The notes under the pieces are model-generated. The model did not search any database, was not told the DNA's origin, and saw only the letters and a program-made list of their open reading frames with translations. A stretch of DNA of 64,000 nt from contig NZ_BMRF01000001.1 in the NCBI RefSeq assembly GCF_014648495.1, forward strand, positions 992,001 through 1,056,000. The letters are read 5' to 3'. Origin of the DNA: Actinomadura cremea. GTDB lineage: Bacteria; Actinomycetota; Actinomycetes; Streptosporangiales; Streptosporangiaceae. Shown piece after piece: positions 9,348 through 16,957 of this stretch (positions are counted from its first letter, which is position 1; the number at the start of each line of letters is the position of its first letter). The position numbers and the translations under genes are program-made.

Positions 9348-9815
9348 GTGGACGCGAATCGAGCACTGGACGAACTGATCGCCGAACGGCTGGCACCTGG
9401 CGTCTACCAGTGGCGGACGCCCCCCGCGCCGGGAGCGCTCGGCGACACGACCTGGACCGAGCGGGCCGCGGAGGCCGGCTGGCGCGGTTTCCACCTGGAC
9501 GGACGCCGCGCCTCCGGCAGCGACGGGTTCCTGCGCCTGTGCGGGGAGACGTTCGAGTTCCCCGAGGGGGTGGGCACCACCTGGGACGCACTGGAGGGCG
9601 CCCTGACCGACCTGTCATGGGTGCCCGCGGAGCACGGATACATGGTCCTGTACGAGTCGTGGTCGGAACTGGCCGAGGAGGATCAGCCGGCGTTCCGCGC
9701 GGTGCTGGACCTCTTCGCCGGGGCGGTCAAGCGCCGCCGCGACACCGCCACCCCCATGACGGTGCTCCTGTCGAGCGTCGGCGTGGAGGTGGCGGGCGTC
9801 CCCCGGCTCGCGTGA
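9348..9815 (+). CDS. Barstar-family protein
   Basis: 155 residues from a GTG start preceded by GGGGAG. The core carries the barstar pattern: a strand ending in FHLDGRRASGSDGFL, then FEFPEGVGTTWDALEGALTDL, where TWDAL corresponds to the NWDAL motif that contacts barnase, then a YMVLYESW strand and a C-terminal helix. Barstar proteins block the active site of secreted or toxic RNases. No barnase-like RNase is visible in the window, so it is an orphan here: an immunity protein for an incoming toxin or a repurposed fold. The stop is only a few bases from the convergent DUF4190 gene. Confidence 0.75.
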   Translation: MDANRALDELIAERLAPGVYQWRTPPAPGALGDTTWTERAAEAGWRGFHLDGRRASGSDGFLRLCGETFEFPEGVGTTWDALEGALTDLSWVPAEHGYMVLYESWSELAEEDQPAFRAVLDLFAGAVKRRRDTATPMTVLLSSVGVEVAGVPRLA

Positions 9816-9821
9816 GTCGGT

Positions 9822-10202
9822 TCAGTAGGTGCTGATGGTATCGGGGTTGCTGCCGACGAACGCGGCCCACAGGCCGATGTAGAAGACCCAGACGATGGCC
9901 CAGATCGCGGTGACGATGTAGCCCATGACGAGACCCGCCGTGGCCATGCCCGAGCCGCCCTCGCGCGTCCGGCGGATCTGCGACTGGGCGACGTGCCCGA
10001 AGATGATCGCCAGGATGGACGTGAAGCCGCAGAACACGATGCCGATCAGGCCGCACACCATGGAGGCGGTCGCCATGCCGTTGGTCGGGGGCGCCGACGG
10101 GGGGCCGTAGTGGTGGTGCTGCACCGCGGGCTGGGGCTGGTAGGACTGGGCGTACGGGTCCTGGGACCCGTAACCGTAGGGGTCGTAGGGGGGTTGTGCC
10201 AT
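9822..10202 (-). CDS. DUF4190-type small membrane protein
   Basis: 126 residues. The N-terminal 45 are rich in Tyr, Pro and Gln (PYDPYGYGSQDPY). Two membrane segments follow, the first being MATASMVCGLIGIVFCGFTS. Between them is the basic loop GHVAQSQIRRTREGGSGMA, a DUF4190 signature (ILGHIALSQIKRTGE in relatives). It probably sits in the cytoplasmic membrane with the Tyr/Pro tail inside. Function in the family is unknown. It is transcribed away from the barstar gene, end to end. Confidence 0.75.
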   Translation of the reverse strand: MAQPPYDPYGYGSQDPYAQSYQPQPAVQHHHYGPPSAPPTNGMATASMVCGLIGIVFCGFTSILAIIFGHVAQSQIRRTREGGSGMATAGLVMGYIVTAIWAIVWVFYIGLWAAFVGSNPDTISTY

Positions 10203-10424
10203 GGGGTTCCCCGTTCGGTTCGCGCGCCCGCCTGCGAGATCGCGCGTGCGCTGAGGACTTGGGTCCGGATCTCACCAGTGTGACCCACGAACGGATCACG
10301 GCGCCATCCTGCAGTTGTCGACGGTTAGATGCCGCGCGCGACGTCGAGGTTCCCGCGATCTCCGCACCGGCCGCCCGTCCGGCCGGAACCGGTCCGTCCG
10401 TCCGTCCGGACGGGGACGGCCCGG

Positions 10425-11195
10425 TCAGCCCAGGTTCTCGCGCAGCCAGGCGATGTCGTCGGCCTGCCCGGCGCCGGGCGTCTCCACGACCACCGGCGCG
10501 CCCGCCGCCCGCACCACGGTGAGGATGAGGTCGGTGTCGATGCTGCCCTTGCCGAGGTTGGCGTGCCGGTCGGCGCCGGACCCGAACGCGTCGCGGCTGT
10601 CGTTGCAGTGCACGAGGTCGATGCTTCCGGTGATGGCCTTGATCCGGTCGACGGCGTCGACGAGCGCCTCGCCCGCCGCGTGCGCGTGGCAGGTGTCGAG
10701 GCAGAACCCGAGCTTGGACTCCAGCCCCGGGACGCCCGACAGCACCTCCCAGAGCCGGGCGATCCGGTCGAACTTGCGCGCCATCGCGTTGCCGCCGCCC
10801 GCGGTGTTCTCGATGTAGACCGGGATCGGGCACTCGACCCGCTCGAACACCTTGCGCCAGTTCTCGAAGCCGGTCTCGGGGTCGTCGTCCTTCAGCACGT
10901 GCCCGCCGTGCACGATCAGCGCCTTCGCGCCGATGGACGCCGCCGCCTCGAGCTGCTGCGTGAGGTTCTTGCGGCTCGGGATCCGGATGCGGTTGTTGGA
11001 CGTCGCCACGTTGATCGTGTACGGCGCGTGGACGAACACGTCCACGCCGGAGCCCGCCAGCGCCTCGACGCCCTCCGGCAGGACGGGCTTCTTCCACCCC
11101 TGCGGGTCGCCCAGGAAGAACTGCACGACGTCGGCGCCGATGGCGCGGGCGTTGTCCAGCGGGTTGGTCTGGTCGACGTGGGCTCCGATGCGCAT
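10425..11195 (-). CDS. nfo: Endonuclease IV (AP endonuclease)
   Basis: 256-residue TIM-barrel enzyme of the Nfo family, which cuts the backbone 5' to abasic sites in base excision repair using three metal ions. Metal-ligand strands are visible in order: [39 protein letters not shown] with the catalytic Glu, [37 protein letters not shown] and a terminal VVVETPG. It is full length for the family (255-290). Start is an ATG. It is monocistronic; the 220 bases downstream of it to the DUF4190 gene contain no recognisable gene. Confidence 0.93.
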   Translation of the reverse strand: MRIGAHVDQTNPLDNARAIGADVVQFFLGDPQGWKKPVLPEGVEALAGSGVDVFVHAPYTINVATSNNRIRIPSRKNLTQQLEAAASIGAKALIVHGGHVLKDDDPETGFENWRKVFERVECPIPVYIENTAGGGNAMARKFDRIARLWEVLSGVPGLESKLGFCLDTCHAHAAGEALVDAVDRIKAITGSIDLVHCNDSRDAFGSGADRHANLGKGSIDTDLILTVVRAAGAPVVVETPGAGQADDIAWLRENLG

Positions 11196-11337
11196 GTCAC
11201 CGAGGTTAGCCGCGAGGGACGACAGCGTGGTGCGACTTCGGACACGGTCCCGGGACCGCTCCCCGGCCGTCGTGCGCCGGAGAGCGGTTCCGCGGGGGGA
11301 GGGGACGAACGGGACCGGTGTCGACGGGGGCGACCGG

Positions 11338-11646
11338 TCAGATCGTGAATCCGCCGTGGCTCAGCGCGAACGCGCCCCCGAGGAACGCGGCGACCATGCC
11401 GATGACGTTGAGCCACCGCTGGTTGATCGTCCCGGAGATCATCTGGGAGTAGAGCGCGAGCGGCAGGCCGATGACGGCCGCGACCGCGCCCGGGAAATGG
11501 GTCGACGGGATCCAGCCCAGGATGAGGGCGGCGATCCCGATCGTGATGGAGGCGGCGGCGAGCGCGTTGCCCGCCGTGTGCGATTCGGTCTGGGCGTCGG
11601 GGCGGGCGGCCACGCCCGGTCTGCTCCCGGCTGCCTCCTGTGGCAT
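11338..11646 (-). CDS. Small membrane protein, function unknown
   Basis: 102 residues from an ATG with a strong GAGGAGG ribosome site six bases upstream. After a 30-residue polar N-terminus there are three hydrophobic segments, beginning [19 protein letters not shown], then a proline-broken helix and a last one ending [15 protein letters not shown]. No catalytic motif is seen. Such proteins are common near the rpsF region in actinomycetes, but I do not recognise a named family. It is divergent from the next small gene. Confidence 0.6.
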   Translation of the reverse strand: MPQEAAGSRPGVAARPDAQTESHTAGNALAAASITIGIAALILGWIPSTHFPGAVAAVIGLPLALYSQMISGTINQRWLNVIGMVAAFLGGAFALSHGGFTI

Positions 11647-11849
11647 CGGACCTCCTCGTGGTGTGTCACCGCTCGGCCGGCGGGCCGGTCGACCGGACGG
11701 ACGGTGTTCTAAGGGTTCCCGGGACGGACGAGGATCAACCTGCGAGCCCGGGCGGAAAATGTCGGCGGCACCCGGTACGGTCGAACACGGATTCGATAAC
11801 GAGTCGAGGCCGCCCCGGGGGGAAGCGGGGAGAAGGCGGAGGCGAGGCA

Positions 11850-12050
11850 ATGGACCACAGCGAGCTGGCGCTGATCGGGGACGTGGAGCTGGTGGAGGAG
11901 TTGACGCTGCTCACGACGCAGACCGCCCGGATGCGCGCCCGCATGACCGACATCATGACCGAGCTGGAACGGCGGCGCTGCGCGAAGGCGTCCCGTCCGG
12001 GTCCGCGTCCCGGTGCCCGCCAGGGCGCCCGTCCGGGCGCGCGGCACTGA
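11850..12050 (+). CDS. Short charged helical protein, unknown
   Basis: 66 residues, starting at an ATG preceded by GGCGGAGGCGAGG. The first 45 residues are predicted to be one or two amphipathic helices (DVELVEELTLLTTQTARMRARM, then TDIMTELERRRCAKA). The tail is basic with repeated PGAR. No family is recognised. Good ribosome site and codon bias favour a real gene; lack of a recognisable homologue keeps confidence moderate. A 12-bp-arm hairpin lies 24 bp after its stop. Confidence 0.45.
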   Translation: MDHSELALIGDVELVEELTLLTTQTARMRARMTDIMTELERRRCAKASRPGPRPGARQGARPGARH

Positions 12051-12074
12051 CCCGCTCCCGGACGCGCGGCAGGG

Positions 12075-12129
12075 CGTCCTCGCGGACGTCCGCGAGGACG
12101 TGCGGGCGGACGTGCGCGGGGACGTGCGG
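12075..12129. repeat. Hairpin merging into a 12-bp tandem repeat upstream of rpsF
   Basis: CGTCCTCGCGGA and TCCGCGAGGACG form perfect 12-bp arms around a 2-nt centre (12075-12100). Overlapping this, four 12-bp units of the form GNGGACGTSCGS run from 12082 to 12129. It may end the short upstream gene or lie in the leader of the rpsF operon. No function is established. Confidence 0.6.
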
Positions 12130-12299
12130 CACCGAGGTGGGGAACGCGGTCACGTGCGACCTGCCGAGTTGGTAGCCTGTATCGGTCCCGCGGCAGGTCC
12201 GCCCGGCGATCCGGGCAGCCGACCGCCACGGGAGACGCAACAGCCCTCCTGTCACGGAGAGACCGTGACCGCACCAGTCCAGAGGAGGTAGGGACCAGC

Positions 12300-12590
12300 A
12301 TGCGTCGTTACGAAGTCATGACGATCCTCGACCCCGGTATCGACGAGCGCACCGCTCCGGCGGCGCTCGACCCGTTCCTGAAGGTCGTCAAGGACGCCGG
12401 CGGAAGCGTCGAGAAGGTCGACGTCTGGGGCCGCCGGCGCCTGGCGTACGACATCCAGAAGAAGTCCGAAGGCATCTACGCGGTGGTCGACCTGTCGGCT
12501 GAGCCCGCCACGGTCAAGGAGCTCGACCGGCAGCTCAACCTCAGCGAGTCGATCCTCCGCACGAAGGTCATCCGTCCCGAGGCCCACTGA
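12300..12590 (+). CDS. rpsF: Ribosomal protein bS6
   Basis: 96 residues, typical bS6 ([17 protein letters not shown] start, then [19 protein letters not shown], which binds with bS18 to the central domain of 16S rRNA). A near-ideal GAGGAGG site lies nine bases before the ATG. First gene of the rpsF-ssb-rpsR-rplI operon, conserved across bacteria. The 250-base leader upstream holds repeats but no gene. Confidence 0.97.
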   Translation: MRRYEVMTILDPGIDERTAPAALDPFLKVVKDAGGSVEKVDVWGRRRLAYDIQKKSEGIYAVVDLSAEPATVKELDRQLNLSESILRTKVIRPEAH

Positions 12591-12627
12591 GCCTGGCTCA
12601 GCCCTCAGATCAGCCGGAGCGAGCCCC

Positions 12628-13206
12628 ATGGCAGGCGACACCGTAATCACCATCGTCGGGAACCTCGTCGAGGACCCGACCCTGCGTTTCACCAGCAGCG
12701 GCGTACCGGTCGCCTCCTTCCGCATCGCCTCGACGCCGCGGTCGTTCGACCGCCAGTCGGGCGAGTGGAAGGACGGCGAGACGCTGTTCATGTCGTGCAG
12801 CGTCTGGCGGCAGGCCGCGGAGAACGTGGCCGAGAGCCTGCAGCGCGGCATGCGGGTGATCGTGCAGGGCCGCCTCAAGTCGCGGACCTACGAGGCCCAG
12901 GGTGACAAGCGCACCGTCTTCGAGATCGACGTCGAAGAGGTCGGGCCGTCGCTGCGCAGCGCCACCGCGAAGGTCAACAAGACCCAGCGGCAGGGCGGCG
13001 GCGGTGGTGGCGGCTTCGGCGGCGGAGGCGGCGGCGGGTTCGGCGGCGGCGGCCAGCAGGGCGGCGGCGACGGCTTCGGCGGCGGCCAGCCCCAGGGCGG
13101 GTTCGGCGGCGGTGGCGGCGGCGGCCAGCAGGGCGCCCCGGCCAACGACCCCTGGGCCAGCGGTGGCGGCGGTGGCGGCGGTTACAACGACGACCCGCCG
13201 TTCTAG
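12628..13206 (+). CDS. ssb: Single-stranded DNA-binding protein
   Basis: 192 residues. Residues 1-110 form an OB fold ([54 protein letters not shown]). A Gly/Gln-rich linker of about 60 residues follows and the protein ends in DDPPF, the acidic tip that recruits repair and replication partners. Tetramer formation is expected from the family. The gene lies 37 bp after rpsF, so co-expression is expected. The Gly-rich linker DNA is itself highly repetitive. Confidence 0.96.
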   Translation: MAGDTVITIVGNLVEDPTLRFTSSGVPVASFRIASTPRSFDRQSGEWKDGETLFMSCSVWRQAAENVAESLQRGMRVIVQGRLKSRTYEAQGDKRTVFEIDVEEVGPSLRSATAKVNKTQRQGGGGGGGFGGGGGGGFGGGGQQGGGDGFGGGQPQGGFGGGGGGGQQGAPANDPWASGGGGGGGYNDDPPF

Positions 13207-13345
13207 GGCCGCCCTCCGGGCGACTCTCACGACCTGCCGGCGGGCCGCACCGCCGCGATTCCAGACGTCCGCCGCACTGCGGCGGAACTTCGATCAGCAC
13301 ACGTCCATTCCCGCGTGAGCGGGGCTCTCCCAAAGGAGCACCACG

Positions 13346-13582
13346 ATGGCGAAGCCACCTCCTCGCAAGCCCAAGAAGAAGGTTTGCGTGTTCTGCCAGG
13401 AGAAGATCTCCTACGTCGACTACAAGGACACGGTCCTGCTGCGGAAGTTCATCTCCGACCGCGGCAAGATCCGTGCCCGCCGGGTCACGGGCAACTGCAC
13501 CCAGCACCAGCGCGACGTCGCCACGGCGATCAAGAACGCCCGCGAGATGGCGCTGCTGCCCTACACCAGCACCGCGCGCTGA
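13346..13582 (+). CDS. rpsR: Ribosomal protein bS18, Cys-containing form
   Basis: 78 residues, ending with the family pattern [20 protein letters not shown]. It carries the CVFCQEK pair and the NCTQHQ Cys/His, the four ligands of the zinc-binding C+ form. Actinomycetes often encode a second, zinc-free S18 elsewhere under Zur control; this copy is the zinc-dependent housekeeping one. Ribosome site AAAGGAG lies before the ATG. Confidence 0.96.
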   Translation: MAKPPPRKPKKKVCVFCQEKISYVDYKDTVLLRKFISDRGKIRARRVTGNCTQHQRDVATAIKNAREMALLPYTSTAR

Positions 13583-13601
13583 GGCAGGGGGACCGCAGAT
13601 C

Positions 13602-14048
13602 ATGAAGCTCATCCTCACCCAGCAGGTCTCCGGGCTCGGCGAGCCCGGTGACGTCATCGACGTCCGCGACGGCTACGGCCGCAACTACCTGATCCCGCGC
13701 GGGTTCGCCATCCGGTGGACCCGCGGCGGCGAGAAGGAGATCGACTCGATCAAGAAGGCGCGGTCGGCTCGCGAGATCGCGACCGTCGAGCACGCCAAGG
13801 AGGTCGCCGACCGGCTCGGCGGGCTCCGCGTCACGCTGCGCACCCGGACCGGCAGCAACGGCCGCCTGTTCGGGGCCGTGACCGCCGCCGACATCGCCGA
13901 GGCGGTCAAGGCCGCCGACGGTCCCGACCTGGACCGCCGCCGCATCGAGATCGGCAACCCGATCAAGACCGTCGGCACGCACCGGGTCAGCGTCCGGCTG
14001 CACTCGGACGTCAACGCCACGATCGACGTCGACGTCGTCGAGGGCTGA
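13602..14048 (+). CDS. rplI: Ribosomal protein bL9
   Basis: 148 residues. The N-terminal RNA-binding domain has MKLILTQQVSGLGEPGDV and GYGRNYLIPRGFA. A long connecting helix (residues 41-75) and a C-terminal domain ending in VDVDVVEG follow. Twenty bases after rpsR, last gene of the operon, closed by a strong hairpin. Confidence 0.96.
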   Translation: MKLILTQQVSGLGEPGDVIDVRDGYGRNYLIPRGFAIRWTRGGEKEIDSIKKARSAREIATVEHAKEVADRLGGLRVTLRTRTGSNGRLFGAVTAADIAEAVKAADGPDLDRRRIEIGNPIKTVGTHRVSVRLHSDVNATIDVDVVEG

Positions 14049-14069
14049 CGCCCGCCGCACGATCCGTGC

Positions 14070-14102
14070 ACGGCCCCCACGCGTTCACCGCGTGGGGGCC
14101 GT
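14070..14102 (+). terminator. Terminator of the rpsF-rplI operon
   Basis: Perfect 14-bp stem, ACGGCCCCCACGCG with CGCGTGGGGGCCGT, and a 5-nt loop, 21 bp past the rplI stop. There is only a short T-poor tail, as is usual in actinomycetes. Confidence 0.85.
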
Positions 14103-14196
14103 TCCCGTGAAACGCCCGTGAACCTCCCGGTGCTTGGGTGATCGACAAGCGCCGGATACGTTCCGTTACTAGATCACCACGGGACGGAAGGGGACG

Positions 14197-15006
14197 GTGT
14201 TGATCGTGCGATCGGGGGAGGACCCGCGTTTCGGGCCGCCGGTGACACGCCGGACGGTCATCCGCGGGGCCGTGGGGGCGGGCCTGCTCGCGGCGGGAAT
14301 CGCGCCGCACAATGCGGCCATGGCGGACGAACGTCCGGCCGGGACGCGACCGGACGAGCAGGGGTTCTTAGGCGAACGCGAGGCGTTCCGGGCGGCCGAG
14401 CCCCGCGTCTACACGCGCGAGGACTGGAACGCCCGTGCGCCCAAGCGTCCGGCCGAGGTGCTGAGCCGGGCGCCGGACCACATCATCGTGCACCACACGG
14501 CCACGGCGAACAGCAAGGACACCTCGCTCGCGCACGCGTTCGCGCTGTCCCGCACGATCCAGCGGTGGCACATGAACGACAACGGCTGGGACGACGCCGG
14601 GCAGCAGCTCACGATCAGCCGCGGCGGCGTCGTCATGGAGGGCCGCAACCGCAGTCTCGGCTCGATCCGGGCCGGGCACCTCGCGGTCGGCGCGCAGGTG
14701 CTGCACCACAACGACCACACGATCGGCATCGAGAACGAGGGCACGTACAGCAAGAGCGGCGTCCCCAAGGATCTGTGGACGTCGCTGGTCGAGGTGTGCG
14801 CGTGGCTCTGCGAGCAGTACCGTCTCGAACCCGCCCGGGTCATCGTCGGGCACCGCGACTTCAACTCGACCGCCTGCCCGGGCGACCGGCTCTACAAGCG
14901 GCTTCCCGAGCTGCGCCGCGAGGTCGCGGTGCGGCTGGACGGCGGCCCGAAGGGCGGTGCCCACCCGGAGACGTCGATCTTCCCGCCGTTCGACCCCTTC
15001 GGCTGA
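14197..15006 (+). CDS. Tat-exported N-acetylmuramoyl-L-alanine amidase (PGRP/amidase_2)
   Basis: 269 residues from a GTG behind GGAAGGGGA. The N-terminus has a twin-arginine motif (TRRTVIRG) and a hydrophobic stretch ending GLLAAGIAP, pointing to folded export through Tat. The mature part is an amidase_2/PGRP domain that cuts the bond between muramic acid and the stem peptide. Zinc ligands are visible: IIVHHTA, VIVGHRDFN and TACPGDRLY. Gene is monocistronic after the operon terminator. A role in wall turnover fits the nearby PBPs, but that link is inference. Confidence 0.88.
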   Translation: MLIVRSGEDPRFGPPVTRRTVIRGAVGAGLLAAGIAPHNAAMADERPAGTRPDEQGFLGEREAFRAAEPRVYTREDWNARAPKRPAEVLSRAPDHIIVHHTATANSKDTSLAHAFALSRTIQRWHMNDNGWDDAGQQLTISRGGVVMEGRNRSLGSIRAGHLAVGAQVLHHNDHTIGIENEGTYSKSGVPKDLWTSLVEVCAWLCEQYRLEPARVIVGHRDFNSTACPGDRLYKRLPELRREVAVRLDGGPKGGAHPETSIFPPFDPFG

Positions 15007-15016
15007 TCGGGCGGCG

Positions 15017-15205
15017 TCACGTGTCGCGGGTGGTGTATCCGGTGCGGCGGCGGGCGATCTCGGGGTCGAGCTCCTCGACCAGCGACCAGAGGCCGGCGAC
15101 CCGTTCCAGCAGCGTCTCGGGCGGCAGCTCGGCCAGGCCCTCGGCCGCCAGGTCGTCGATCGCCTGCGCAAGCCGGGCCAACCGCTCGCCGTCCGTGGAA
15201 CACAT
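15017..15205 (-). CDS. Short hypothetical protein
   Basis: 62 residues: an N-terminal Cys (MCSTDGERLARLAQAIDDL) then a helical Leu-rich body (LPPETLLERVAGLWSLVEEL) and a polar end. The pattern recalls the first helices of actinobacterial DUF222-type proteins, but here it stands alone. It converges on the amidase gene. Confidence is moderate because it is short, though codon bias and a leader with AT-rich promoter-like bases support it. Confidence 0.45.
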   Translation of the reverse strand: MCSTDGERLARLAQAIDDLAAEGLAELPPETLLERVAGLWSLVEELDPEIARRRTGYTTRDT

Positions 15206-15297
15206 GTTCGAATAGTAGTGAGCGGGAAGCGTGGGGCGGGTGTGCTTTGCCGATTCGATACGCACATCAGTGAACACGTAACGTGACGTGCCGTGGC

Positions 15298-16623
15298 TCA
15301 GCGGACGGCCCCGGTCACCATCCAGCGGTCCCCGCGCGCCCGCAGCCCCAGCGTGAGCATCCGGGTGCCCATCCACAACCCGATCGCGAGCCACAGCCCG
15401 ACGAGCCCGGCGCCCGCCCAGTACGCGGCGAGCGCGGCGGGCAGGAACACCAGCGTCGCCACGAGCGTGGTCCCGGCCAGGTACGCGCCGTCGCCCGCGC
15501 CGATCAGGATGCCGTCCAGGACGAACACCACGCCCGCGACCGGCTGCAGCAGCGCGACCACCAGCAACGACGCGAAGAGCAGATCGCGCACGTCGCCGTC
15601 CCCGGTGAACAGTCCGGGCAGCCACGGCCGCACCGCGAGGATCAGCACCCCGAACACCACCCCGCAGACGATCCCCCAGCCCACCATCCGGCGGGTGACC
15701 GCACGCGTCCCCGCGACGTCCGACGCCCCCAGGTACCGGCCGGTGATCGCCTGCCCGGCGATCGCGATGGCGTCCAGCGCGAACGCCATGAGCGTCCACA
15801 CCTGGAACCCGACCTGGTACGCGGCGATCTCCGCGTCGCCCATCCGCGCCGCGATCGACGTCCCCGCGATCAGCACCACCCGCAGCGCCGCCGTCCGCAC
15901 CAGCAGCCCGAACCCCGCGGTCGCCGCCGTCCGCAGCCCCGCCAGATCCGGCCGGACCGGCGCGCCGTGCCGCCGCGCGCCCCGCAGCACCACCGCGACG
16001 TAGACGGCCGCGCTGCCCGTCTGCGCGAGGACGGTGCCCCACGCCGAGCCCGCGATGCCCCGGTCCAGGACGATGACGAACAGCACGTTGAGCACCAGGT
16101 TCGCCCCGAAGCCCCCGATCGAGACGAGCAGCGGCGTCCGCGTGTCCTGGAGGCCGCGCAGCACGCCCGTCCCCGCGAGCACCACGAGCATGGACGGGAT
16201 GCCGAGCAGGCTCACCCGCAGGTACGTCTCGGCGTACGGCGCCACGTCCGCCGACGCCCCGAACGCGTCGACGATCCCCGGGACCAGCGACCACGCCGCC
16301 ACGACGATCGCCGCGCCGATCGCGAGGGCCAGCCACATCCCGTCGATGCCCTGCCGGATCGCCGCCCGCGGGTCGCCCGCGCCGATCTGGCGGGCGACGC
16401 CCGCGGTCGTCCCGTACGCCAGGAAGACGCACAGGTACACGAGCGTGCTCAGCGCCTGCCCGGCCACGCCGAGACCGCCGAGCTGGTCCGTGCCGAGGTG
16501 GCCGATGATGGCGCTGTCGGTCAGCAAGAACAGGGGTTCGGCGACCAGCGCGCCGAACGCCGGCACGGCCAGCCGCAGGATCTCGCGGTCATGCGCGGTC
16601 ACGAGACGGCGGGGGTTCATCAC
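15298..16623 (-). CDS. MATE-family multidrug/DinF-type exporter
   Basis: 441 residues with twelve hydrophobic segments in two similar halves. The first half has EILRLAVPAFGALVAEPLF followed by DSAIIGHLGTDQLGGLGVA, the standard MATE/DinF opening. Family members export organic cations or drugs by Na+ or H+ antiport. A GTG at 16623 and an ATG three bases later are both possible starts. No regulator gene is adjacent; 330 bases with DnaA boxes separate it from divergent dnaB. Confidence 0.9.
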   Translation of the reverse strand: MMNPRRLVTAHDREILRLAVPAFGALVAEPLFLLTDSAIIGHLGTDQLGGLGVAGQALSTLVYLCVFLAYGTTAGVARQIGAGDPRAAIRQGIDGMWLALAIGAAIVVAAWSLVPGIVDAFGASADVAPYAETYLRVSLLGIPSMLVVLAGTGVLRGLQDTRTPLLVSIGGFGANLVLNVLFVIVLDRGIAGSAWGTVLAQTGSAAVYVAVVLRGARRHGAPVRPDLAGLRTAATAGFGLLVRTAALRVVLIAGTSIAARMGDAEIAAYQVGFQVWTLMAFALDAIAIAGQAITGRYLGASDVAGTRAVTRRMVGWGIVCGVVFGVLILAVRPWLPGLFTGDGDVRDLLFASLLVVALLQPVAGVVFVLDGILIGAGDGAYLAGTTLVATLVFLPAALAAYWAGAGLVGLWLAIGLWMGTRMLTLGLRARGDRWMVTGAVR

Positions 16624-16751
16624 CGCTGAAACCTACCAGGGCGTAACTCACGAAACGGAGTTCACCCCTTACATCGAAGTTCTTCGCCGACTTTCTTTTC
16701 CCCACACCCCGTGGATGACGTCGTGCCTGGTCAGCGTCCCGCCGGGCGATC

Positions 16752-16838
16752 TTGTGGAGAACTTTCCCCAGGGTTGTCCACAGGTCGTGCACAAGCTCCA
16801 CGGCGTGTTTGCACAGGTTGTCCACAGTTCTGTCCACA
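16752..16838. promoter_or_regulatory. Cluster of DnaA boxes upstream of dnaB
   Basis: Two perfect actinomycete-type boxes, TTGTCCACA, lie at 16774-16782 and 16818-16826. A one-mismatch box, CTGTCCACA, is at 16830-16838. Weaker versions include TTGTGCACG on the minus strand near 16785-16793. The cluster lies 120-200 bp before the dnaB start. DnaA control of the helicase gene, or titration of DnaA, is a reasonable inference. There is no dnaA gene here, so this is not the standard oriC. Confidence 0.6.
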
Positions 16839-16957
16839 GGCTGCTTTGCTCCCGGCCCGTCGCGCTCGCGAGAATGTCCGACGCCTCGGATAGACCTGAG
16901 ACGCACGGGCGCCGAGCGGACGGGGCCGCCGCCGTCCGAGACGAAGGGGGTGCAACC

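Noticed and set aside
16034-16957. DnaB frame extends 308 codons upstream of the chosen GTG.
   Set aside because: The extension is antisense to the MATE gene and crosses the DnaA boxes. The GTG at 16958 has a good ribosome site and gives the normal DnaB N-terminus.
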